Origin: Periplaneta americana
Lineage: Eukaryota > Arthropoda > Insecta > Blattodea > Blattidae
Direction: 5' to 3'
Length of the DNA: 64,000 nucleotides
Assembly: GCF_040183065.1 (NCBI RefSeq)
Contig: NC_091127.1
Location: forward strand, 103,834,834-103,898,833
In this document: piece after piece, positions 55,472 to 63,648 of the stretch
Position numbering within the stretch: the first letter of the stretch is position 1
Layout: every line of letters begins with the position of its first letter
Made by a program: the position numbers and the translations under genes
The notes under the pieces: model-generated
Database searches by the model: none
What the model was told of the DNA's origin: nothing
Seen by the model: only the letters and a program-made list of their open reading frames with translations

Positions 55472-56015
55472 ACTTCTAGAAATGGTGTAATTATGTTATC
55501 ACTGTAAAATCTGGTTTTTCTGTGCTCCAGTATCTGTTGTTCTGTGTTACTACATGGTCATGTGAATAAAACCATGCTATTCGTGAAAAAAATTAAATAT
55601 GGATCAATAAAGCAATTATTAACATTATTCAACATCGAATATTGCAGAAATTTACTCGACTCACTTTATCACGTGGCTGCAATTTCTGAACAAATAAAGT
55701 GATATAGTAGACACATTAATTTCGAGATCTTACATGGATCATGTTGTACATATACGATTTGTACTCATCGGGAATTTAGAAAATAGATAAAATATTTAGT
55801 AAAATATATCGAAATAACCGACATATGGATGAAGTACTAAAATACAATATAAGAAGCTATTTCAGAAGAACTAATGCTTGTTAATTCAATTTTTTTAAAG
55901 TCGTGAGAGCTGTGTGGTGACATATTTCCAACATTTTCTATGACAAATTGGTTATTGTAATTTGCGTTAGCAATGTAAGCGCTTGATTTAAGGGGCTTTG
56001 AATGTCCGACTCTGC

Positions 56016-56937
56016 CTGTTATAATGATTATAAGAAGAAAAATAGGGTCTATATTTTTTAATATGAGAGAGGTCACACACAAAAATGATAGCATTAATTT
56101 TTTAACAATTGTCCGACATTAAAAAACAATCCTTAAATCTGTATTTAATCGTACACCATCCTACGGCAGGACATAATGTCCTCATCGTCCTACCAAGTTC
56201 AAGTGATTATGTAGGATTTCTTGTCCTGCCGAGGGAATGTTCACCTACACCATTGACAAGAGCGTTTCTTTCTCTATTAGTGCAAAAAAGAATTAAGTTG
56301 GTACGACATATTTTTGCTGAGATATGGCGGATTCTTTCAGTAATGGTGCGCGAGTTTTCGCTAAAGCAATTCTCTTTGATGCAAATGAAAGTAACGCTTG
56401 GAGTAAGTCTGTTTTTGGTGATACGTGAAGGAACTATATTGAAGGTACATGGGAAACTTGTTAAAGTAAAATGGAATATTGATAACAGAATAACGTGGAT
56501 TCGTGTCTCAGACATATCTAACATAGCACTTCTTTTAACTCCAATAATTTTTCAAAGTCGGACAAGAAACAATAAGGATTCAGAGAAAATGTATTGTTTG
56601 CTCCAGAATCAAGGCGATGAAACAAAAAGCTAGTTACTTTTGTGTTGCTTGTGGCCCAAGAGCATTTAACGTGGAATCCTCAAACTAAACGTGACTGTTT
56701 TGCATGGAATTTCTGCATAATTAATGAACGTTAGTATTCATATAATGATGCATATGACAATTCGTATAGAACCGCCGGGCCGCGAGATATTCTCTTGGAA
56801 TTTGTCATTTTACTTTTCTAAGCATTTTTCAAACAGAACGCCGCACCATTGATGCAATGCAATAGGAATAACTGCTTCGGGAAAATGTAGGCCTACAATT
56901 CGGCAAAACTGATGATAGGAATAATGATTTCGGAAAA
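56016..56937. other. Unassigned stretch with a 174-codon open frame
   Basis: A plus-strand frame (56109-56633) and an overlapping minus-strand frame (56207-56524) are open but match no family I know. The plus frame lacks an ATG at its start. Composition looks non-coding; it may be intron of the gene to the right or an old transposon. Confidence 0.4.
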
Positions 56938-57190
56938 ATGGTCGGTACGCGTCACCGCTTCGCCCTACACTTGCGTGAACACTTCTCCCGCGTCTCCGAA
57001 CTGCCGATCAAGCTGCCTCTGAATCCTATGTTCCGAGCTGACGACTCCTGCTTTAGGGTAGCCTATAATTACGGAACACGAACAGGGTCTTGCACTTACC
57101 GAACTACTTGTTTCGTATGTCGTCTAGCATCTCCTCGGAAATTCTGAGCCACTCGTCTTATTTCCTCGAGTGTCGGTGGTGTCGGTGGCG
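56938..57190. repeat. Duplicated exon-end/intron segment, left copy
   Basis: Pairs with 57715-57925 in direct orientation. Shared landmarks: CACTTCTCCCGC or CGCTTCTCCCGC, GACTCCTGCTTTAGGGTA, ACAGGGTCTTGCACTTACC and CTCGAGTGTC or CTAGTGTC. Divergence is substantial (roughly a quarter of sites by eye). Confidence 0.7.
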
Positions 57191-57539
57191 GCTGTGTCCC
57201 CTCTGATGTTGAAGGCTCTGTAGAGTCCTTCATGTCGGTGCCTGGATCGTGTGGGCCGATCTCGAGGGGATCCGACCATATTACAGTCTTATTCTCGGAT
57301 TTGTCACCCGGTTTCATTAAAATAGATCGTGGTTCTATGTTCTCCGCAGAATTTGCTGTGTCCTCCTGGTGTAGTATTTTTGGAGATGAGAAGAGCTTAT
57401 CGTCCATGGTCGGCAATTTAGGACGGGGCTTTTCTCTATCGGTGTTCCATAGATAGTAGGCCCCTCCTGCTGCAGCGCCTCCCACTGCCAGCTTAGTTGC
57501 GTTCGCACTCAAAATTCGCACAGCTAACCGCCACATCAT
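57100..57539 (-). CDS. Host gene, first coding exon; possible mitochondrial membrane protein
   Basis: First exon of an unrecognised host gene on the minus strand: 146 complete codons from the ATG at 57539 (MMWRLAVRILSANATKL), then a strong donor CG|GTAAGTGC at 57100/57099 (the last codon is split, phase 2). The N-terminus is Arg-bearing and free of acidic residues, followed by a short hydrophobic Gly/Ala stretch AVGGAAAGGAYYLW, resembling a mitochondrial inner-membrane targeting/anchor segment. The rest is acidic, Ser/Thr/Pro-rich and probably disordered (EPSTSEGTQPPPTPP), ending TLEEIRRVAQNFRGDARR. No stops in a region otherwise full of broken genes, and moderate GC, support a real exon. Later exons (toward lower coordinates) were not found. 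The function is not known to me; the mitochondrial call is inference. Confidence 0.65.
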
Positions 57540-57714
57540 CTTTTTGAAGACTTATGTTACCAGTCTACGATGCACCACCTGGACTCTGTTACGAATGCAT
57601 TGTTGATGACACACACTGCAAATAACACAATCAGACGAGTCCGTTCTTACTAGTTTAATGTTTTCTCTTCAATTACGTTGAACCGTAAGATTCTTCTATG
57701 CAGTGCGGATCAAA

Positions 57715-57925
57715 CTAGTAATCTTGTCCACCTCTTTCGCCTACACTTCTCTGAACGCTTCTCCCGCTCTCCAAACTGCCTCTGAAACCTAAATGCTTCG
57801 AGCTGATGACTCCTGCTTTAGGGTACAATTACGAAACAGGGTCTTGCACTTACCATACTACTTACTTCATATTTTTCAACAATTTTGAGCAATTTGTCAG
57901 TTTCTTCTAGTGTCAGTCTTTTACT
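57715..57925. repeat. Duplicated exon-end/intron segment, right copy
   Basis: Second copy of the segment at 56938-57190, about 0.75 kb upstream in the sense of the minus-strand gene. Confidence 0.7.
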
Positions 57926-58012
57926 CTGTGGTTTATCACTTGTCCATTTGGCTGTTATGGACGTAGAATCTACGCGCGCACGCTGGCTGTGATGGACGTA
58001 GTTTTTATGCAA
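57854..58012 (-). CDS. Exon-like duplicate upstream of the host exon
   Basis: A short open segment on the minus strand ends KRLTLEETDKLLKIVEKYEV and SSM, then a donor ATG|GTAAGTGC identical in context to that of the exon at 57100. It aligns with the end of that exon (TLEEIRRVAQNF against TLEETDKLLKIV), and the following intron sequence is also similar. It may be an alternative upstream exon, an exon of a neighbouring paralogue, or a dead duplicate. The start (MHKNYVHHSQ at 58012) is arbitrary and no acceptor was established. The splice phase differs from the other copy. Confidence 0.4.
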
Positions 58013-58529
58013 ATAGCGGTGTGCACAGTTAATGATTGTATTACAAGAAAATGCTCCATAAACATCTTTTTTGAGTGTGAATATAACATAAACTTACCTC
58101 TAAATGTTGTGTTGAGTATGATACATTCCGAAACAGGGTTGGAAACACAAGGGAACAATGCCACATGCAGCATATATGATAGGTACGCACTTCTTTGCAG
58201 ATACGCTTGGACACAAACCGAAACACCGACGGGCTGCATATTTCTTATTTTCTTTGGAGAGGATTCATGTCAGAAAATGTTTTTCTTTTAGACGGAAAAT
58301 TGCCGGTTTTTATTACTTTTTCCCACCAGTATGGATGGGGCGTTCAACGTAGTGCTTTTGAATTAGTGCACTGGCAACAGTCAGTCGGAAGTCTAAGTAA
58401 GGCATCTTTCTCCCTGGATTCAGCACTTTTCATATGACGAGGCTGTTGTATAGAGTAACATCCATCATGTGCGAAAATAATTACTTGTACAATTTTATTG
58501 TTTTACGTATAGATGAATAGGCCTGTGTC
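58013..58529. other. Unassigned stretch
   Basis: Several overlapping short open frames, none with a recognised domain. May contain the left end of the piggyBac remnant. Confidence 0.4.
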
Positions 58530-58960
58530 ACTTGGTCCACCAAGTTCACGCCCCCATATTCATATTGTATTCGTGCACTACGTCAGGTTTCAACTGTGGG
58601 CTCTCTTTCCCTGTTTCTATCATATTTACCATGGCATGGCAGTTTGATAGAATTGACACCTCCCTCTTATCACACCACACAACGTATGCTAGGAGAAGGA
58701 GTTACTTTACCTCCATTTCTCCTCTCTTGAGGACTTGATTACGAATGACTTTGGATAAACCAGCTCGATTTGTGCGTACTGTCCCACACGCATTAGTTCC
58801 CCTATTGTAGAACAGTTCTATGAATAATTTAGGTGAACTGTACCAGTTGTCTAAATATTATAAAGTTCTTCCCTGACCCCGCCACGAGTCTGCAAGGTGC
58901 ATTACTATTGAGCCAGAAAGTCCCAAATCTGTATTGTCTATGTCTTTTCCTATATATACA
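58530..58960 (-). pseudogene. piggyBac transposase remnant (PGBD4-like)
   Basis: Minus-strand fragment of a piggyBac-type DDD transposase. Seen: VMHLADSWRGQGRTL, YLDNWYSSPKLFIELFYNRG (the conserved D-N-W/F-Y-S-S motif holding a catalytic Asp), TNACGTVRTNRAGLSKVIRN, KVTPSPSIRCVV, DKREVSILSNCH, and the end LKPDVVHEYNMNMG then D/LVDQ (the Y-N-x-x-MGGVDxxDQ motif). Several frame changes; the cysteine-rich tail and the TTAA flanks were not found. A SINE begins right at its upstream edge (58969). Confidence 0.85.
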
Positions 58961-58968
58961 ATACTATT

Positions 58969-59165
58969 GTACCAGGTGGCCCAGGTTCGATTCCCAGTCG
59001 GGGCAAGTTACCTGGTTGGGGTTTTTTCCGGGGTGTTCCCTCAACCCAATATGAGCAAATACTGGGTAACTTTCGGTGCTGGGCCCCGGACTTATTTCAC
59101 CGGCATTATCATCTTCATCTCATTCAGACGATAAATAACCTAAGATGTTGATAAAGCGTCATAAA
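58969..59165 (+). mobile_element. tRNA-headed SINE, family 1, 5'-truncated
   Basis: Box B GGTTCGATTCCCAGTCGGGG, then GGTTGGGGTTTTTTCCGGGG and TCCCTCAACCCAATATGAG, and the family end GATAAATAACCTAAGATGTT then GATAAAGCGTCATAAAAT. The box A half of the head is missing. Sense orientation, unlike the two other family 1 copies. Confidence 0.8.
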
Positions 59166-59167
59166 AT

Positions 59168-59222
59168 AGAAATTTATTTATTTAATCTGGCAGAATTAAA
59201 GCCATAAGGCCTTCTCTTCCAT
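59168..59222 (-). mobile_element. LINE 3' tail (family of 4350-5340)
   Basis: ATTTATTTATTTAATCTGGC, AGAATTAAAGCCATAAGGCC and TTCTCTTCC: the reverse of the tail at 5300-5340. Severely truncated. Confidence 0.75.
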
Positions 59223-59254
59223 CCTACCTACTAAAAATAATGGTGGAGTTAACA

Positions 59255-59535
59255 CGCGTAATTGAGGTTTGTTTTCCGATCAAAGTAATCAGCACTTTCC
59301 AACAATGTGGCCTCCGCGATCTCCAGATTTGATTCCGGCCGACTTTTGTTTGTGGGGTTACCTTAAAGAACGAGTTTACCTGACATATCCAACATCCCTA
59401 CTGCAACTGAAAGATGCCATCTCGCATTAAATTGCCAATATTCCAAGACATTATCTGCAAAATACTATCCATGGTGTCGCAGAAAGAATGCTAGACGTTG
59501 AATAAGAGAACGGCGGACATCTTCCCAATATTTTG
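59255..59535 (+). pseudogene. IS630/mariner-superfamily transposase C-terminal fragment
   Basis: Plus strand: FPTMWPPRSPDLIPADFCLW (the WPPRSPDL-x-x-x-DF motif carrying the last catalytic Asp), GYLKERVYLTYPTSLLQLKD, then IPRHYLQNTIHGVAERM and the Cys/Gly-poor end ENGGHLPNIL. One stop after AISH and another near the end. It complements the middle fragment at 6490-7010, but the two are separate copies. Confidence 0.85.
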
Positions 59536-59886
59536 TAAACCCGGTTGTTTGCCCAACATTGTGATGTTTTTTTTTTTTTCCTTATCTCAAATATTATAAT
59601 ATTTATAGCGGTTTAATATTTGAAACTGACTTTTGAAATGCCCTGTATATAAGAAAGTGATCTTGACAATATTAAAATTTACATTCAACATTATTACCTT
59701 ACTTGTAAAATGTGTAATGAAAATGTAGGCCTGTGTGTGTAATTTGGAACCAAGTTAAATCTTTTCATAGAAGAAATAACCCTTGGTCAAGTTCAGGCAA
59801 AGATGGGTTTCTCATATCATTTTCAGAATGACTCTGGAGTTCATTGAGCCTCCTGTAAATTTGAGTACCTACCGGCTCTTTCCAGG
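59536..59886. other. Unassigned stretch
   Basis: T-run near 59570; nothing recognised. Confidence 0.45.
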
Positions 59887-60082
59887 GTAGTACGACAGTC
59901 TAGTATATGCAGTAACGAAGCTTGAGTTGTGAGGGTGCTAGGAACAATAGACTGTGCCGGTACTTTTTCGCATTGTTTGTAATGAGGCGATATTAGTAGC
60001 CCTAGTGGTTAACAGCTATCTATGGATGCATATTTACTACGTATTGAGCTTCGTGACTATATATATTAGACTTTGGTACTAC
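59887..60082. mobile_element. MITE family B, copy 2
   Basis: About 196 bp with inverted ends GTAGTACGACAGTCTAGTAT and the complement of AGACTTTGGTACTAC. Matches the copy at 49619-49822 along its whole length and also a little beyond its right end (AGTGTCGACTCAATAATCA). Confidence 0.75.
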
Positions 60083-60325
60083 AGTGTCGACTCAATAATC
60101 AGTACCCTGCTGCCGGAGCATGATACTGAACACGCGTCCTAGTGCCGAGATCAAGAAAACAAGAGAGATTTATTTTATTTTCTTGCCTGTAATGCCCTTC
60201 TGGCTTACACATTGATAACGGTTCTTTATTTACGATTTATTCTAAAATTATTCCGTAATTCAAATTTCACTTAAAGATATAGTGGTTAAATAAGAATGGT
60301 GGGAAAGATTGAAAACTGCCCACTA

Positions 60326-61637
60326 GGGTGGAGTGAATTTATACATGAAATTGTTTTTTATCTGTTTTCTAAATGTAGTAGTTGCAAAAATCTGTTTTTT
60401 CACTTAACTTAGAAATGTGAAAAATATGGAGTTTCTACATTTAATTTTTGAGGTGCCCCAAGGGCTCTTTGTATATTTGTTCTGTTATTTTGTTTTTCAT
60501 TACATAGCTAATGAATTGCTGTAAGATCACATATTTAAACTTTATTCGGAAGACTCTAAATTGGGGTTGCAGTATACAATATTTTTCAGGGGATCCAAAG
60601 GGACAAAATATATAGTATTTTACATAAAATAGGCTATGACAAAAATTCCATTTCAGCCCAATTATTTTTTTAGTTAGAATTTATTCTTGTTGTCTTTTTC
60701 ATTTTCTTTCTGAGTGGTAACTAAATCAACAGGTCCAATTATCATCCTTCTTTCTGTTCTTTAATCTAGTAAAACATTCTTTCTTGTTTTGGAACACGGC
60801 GGTCTTTATCACAATTAGGCCTACAGTATTATTTTTTTTTTTACATTTGCAACTACATATATCAAATAGTTTGTTTGCTTCTTCTTTGAATTTGCCAGTG
60901 TTGTCATTTTAGTTGTCTCTATGTCGTTTCTTACAAGGCTTCATTAAGTTTGTGTATTGATCATGGTTAGCACGAATCAGTTGTAATATTCTTGTATGAC
61001 TGACCTTCGGAATTTATGCCTTTACCTGGATTTCTTTAGTTTTAATAGAAACTCTTTCTGAAATCTCTCCAACCGTATTTTTCTTTTATTTGAAGTCAGA
61101 TTTTAATTCATTTTTGACCCATAGATAATATTATTCATTACGTCATGATAGATAGGTAATTGTGATGGGTTCAGCCCCTCTGGCATTGCGAATACGGGAT
61201 AGAAGACAGATTTCTTGTATTAATATTAGAGATATTCTGATTTAAATACCCAGCAACATAAGAAGAATGCATTTCCATTAATTTTATTATATTAATTAAA
61301 TCATGCCTAGGAGTTTTGTGATTATTCCCAATTTTCTTATAAATTGAGGTTTTTGTGACACTTCAAAATGAAACAACAGGAGACCGAAAATATGCAGAGT
61401 CTTTTAACATGTTCCTGGTATCCTGTTCAGATTAAATCAATGGGGAATGTTCTTTCGCTAAAAAATCTGAACCTTACAATTTTGTGAAAATTTCAAAATA
61501 TGATGCTCTCGGGGCACCTCTAAATATTAATCTACTAGAGAAAATGTATTTTGCATTGTTCTTTATATCTCACCACAACTTTTCCCTGGTATTATTACAT
61601 TTTGATTCCATAAACTTCATATTTTCACTCCACCCTA
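60326..61637 (-). mobile_element. 1.3 kb TIR element of unassigned superfamily
   Basis: Ends GGGTGGAGTGAA and TTCACTCCACCC are perfect inverted repeats flanked by TA on both sides (60324-60325 and 61638-61639). The match continues loosely inward. On the minus strand there are weak protein blocks: EEANKLFDIC-like text, YM-x-x-CKCK and DRRVPKQERMF then IKEQKEG, resembling 'FDI..CKC...VP..E..FL.DQR' in multi-copy uncharacterised arthropod proteins. Heavily decayed. Superfamily not assignable from the sequence alone. Confidence 0.6.
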
Positions 61638-62365
61638 CTGTCCACTGCTGATGCCATAGAATATGCCGGGAAACGAACCTCTGATTCGAAGTCTTCATCT
61701 ACGGCTGAGCCTCTCACAAATAGAGAATACTGTAAGTTATAGTACATATGGAACTGTGATGAAAATGTATGGTGTTGACCGTGTTTTGATTATACTACAT
61801 TGAATACTGCAACTTTATCACTAATTCCCACATTTTATGTTGTGAATGCAGCCTACAAAATCCACGTAACCCTGTCACTAAACTGTGGTTTATTACTGCT
61901 AATACATTACATTAAACTCTTAACGCCAATCGCTTGATGATACCAGCTTACAGCACATTTACGTACTGTAATTCTGCCAATTATGTGGTCACTCACACTT
62001 GAACGGGACAGTAGGTTCATGGTGTGTGAAAACCAGGCGGTTGTGACGACGTGGGGGGGAGGTTTAATAAATTTGAGGCGGGATTGAAAATACATTTACA
62101 GAGTCAGCTTTCTATTCAAATGATTTTGGTTCGAATTCGGACGAAATAATTATCATCACTAAGGACCGTATTCTGACCCAGGGCGTACTGAGATAAAGTT
62201 AGTTGTTCATAGACTATATTGATGTGACGTCGTGTTTGGCGTGTAATACAGGTACTGTCAGGGAACAAATGCATCTTGTTTGTGCTGCAGTTGACGTTCT
62301 ATTCATGATTCAAAACTAGACCCACAGACTGTTGACAATGCATTCTAATAATGACTAATACTCCC
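61638..62365. other. Unassigned stretch with one tRNA-like segment
   Basis: A weak minus-strand tRNA-like head lies at about 61657-61722 (GAGGCTCAGCCGTAG, AGAGGTTCGTTTCCCGG). Otherwise nothing recognised. Confidence 0.4.
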
Positions 62366-62445
62366 GGCCTAGTTGTCTCATAAGTGATGCCTTGTTGGTT
62401 TCGCTTATGTCCTGTCTCCGGAAAGTTGACTAAACAACAACAACT
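62366..62445 (-). repeat. Interspersed repeat family A, copy 4
   Basis: CGGCCTAGTTGTCTCATAAG, TGATGCCTTGTTGGTTTCGC and GTTGACTAAACAACAACAAC. Only the 5' part of the family is present. Confidence 0.75.
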
Positions 62446-62469
62446 ACGATGACCTTTCCTACAATGTAA

Positions 62470-62545
62470 ATTATTTATTCGTTTATTTAATTCATTTATT
62501 TTTACTGGCAGAGTTAAGACTATAAGGCCTTCTCTTCCACTCAAC
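62470..62545 (-). mobile_element. LINE 3' tail (family of 4350-5340)
   Basis: TTATTTTTACTGGCAGAGTT then AAGACTATAAGGCCTTCTC, the reverse of the conserved LINE tail. Third copy. Confidence 0.75.
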
Positions 62546-62593
62546 CAGTATAAAAATATATAAGAAGTGTAAATAACAGAAATACAGAAAACA

Positions 62594-62651
<58 letters not shown>
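62594..62651. repeat. (TAA)n microsatellite
   Basis: Perfect TAA/ATA tract of about 58 bases, near a LINE tail. Confidence 0.95.
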
Positions 62652-62652
<1 letters not shown>

Positions 62653-62909
62653 TAAGAGCAAAATGTAGATGTGTTTAGTTACATAATATGTATTATATTA
62701 TAACTCTAAGTGTTATACACTAACAATTAGTGTTAAATAAGATAATTTAGACCAAAGGAAATAATGAAGGAAAATTGATATATTAAAAACAAAAATCATA
62801 TTCTACGAAAGTTATATTTAAAGAAAGATCATACTCTGGAGACGAAAAGGAGTTTTTTCGATACTCGGCTCTTGAAAGTAGTCAATGTCTGACAGCTCCT
62901 TTAAAGCCA

Positions 62910-63150
62910 GCGCGCACCGGACGCTATACTACTTGTATGTACGATGAAAGAGGGCTTCGGCCACAGTGCAAGCGGCAAGCGGCGCGGCGCGTTGAGTGGC
63001 GGCGTGGATGAATCACAAACGCGTGCTAGCAAATGCAGCTGGCCATAGTGTGAGCGGAGCGGCATTTTGGAGGGGAAGTTGGTTCAAGGACAACGCTACT
63101 CGCCGCTGGCCGCTCGCTCTTGTTTGAGATTTTAGCGGCGCCGCTCACAA
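62910..63150. other. GC-rich patch, probable end of a Harbinger element
   Basis: An unusual GC-rich stretch with words such as GGCCACAGTGCAAGCGGCAA, GGCCATAGTGTGAGCGGAGC and TTAGCGGCGCCGCT. Repeated GCC(A)CAGTG(C/T)(A/G)AGCGG words look like terminal or subterminal repeats. The nearby Harbinger transposase fragment (63649-64000) suggests one element, but the other end lies outside the window. Confidence 0.45.
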
Positions 63151-63322
63151 TTGCAAGTATGAATTGTCAAGAAATGAGAAAGAAGTTATCATTTAAGAAG
63201 GGAAAACCGGAATATTCCTGTGGAATAATTGGGAGAAGAACTTCAAAAACCTCTCCATGACGAGGAATATGTAGAAAGACATTTTACTGAACGCGAATAA
63301 TATTTTTATAATATGTCGTATG

Positions 63323-63378
<56 letters not shown>
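63323..63378. repeat. (TTA)n microsatellite
   Basis: Perfect TTA tract. Confidence 0.95.
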
Positions 63379-63379
<1 letters not shown>

Positions 63380-63648
63380 CATACTTCGTAGAATATTGTC
63401 GGGATAAACACTCAGTACTGCGTACAATATTAAACATATTCCAACTCCGAAATAAAGGTACAATTATATGATTTAAATATTTCTGTTGTTACGATTAACC
63501 ATTGTTAAAGCAAAGAAATACGGGTACGATTAAAACTATTAGGTCAAAAGTAATTATTTACAATCTCATACAAGAATACTGACACTTCTGTTATGAAAAA
63601 ACACAATCTATTAAGTATAAATTATAATGTTATATTAACATCTGCGAC

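Larger units (their letters stand above)
54683..56015 (-). mobile_element. Fold-back mariner-type element with transposase fragment
   Basis: The inverted arms 54683-54863 and 55858-56015 begin GCAGAGTCGGA(T/C)ATTCA and contain AATTACAATAACC-like and TTGTCATAGA-type segments. The left arm is the 3' end of a mariner-superfamily transposase gene on the minus strand (54683-55080): SLALIAEMFEDRVISKKIWP, then FPDLIS, YLNNPHTLEELKNIRRKI and ISEEELMHVNANFLKKCERY. The right arm carries a second, inverted copy of that same 3' end (ISEELMLVNSIFLKS). So both ends derive from one side of the parent, as in the element at 10153. Two smaller inverted repeats lie inside (55086-55213 and 55231-55471). Target duplication not resolved. 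Confidence 0.7.

Noticed and set aside
56109-56633. 174-codon open frame as a host gene
   Set aside because: No ATG at the start, no recognised motif, an equally open overlapping frame on the other strand and no splice context.
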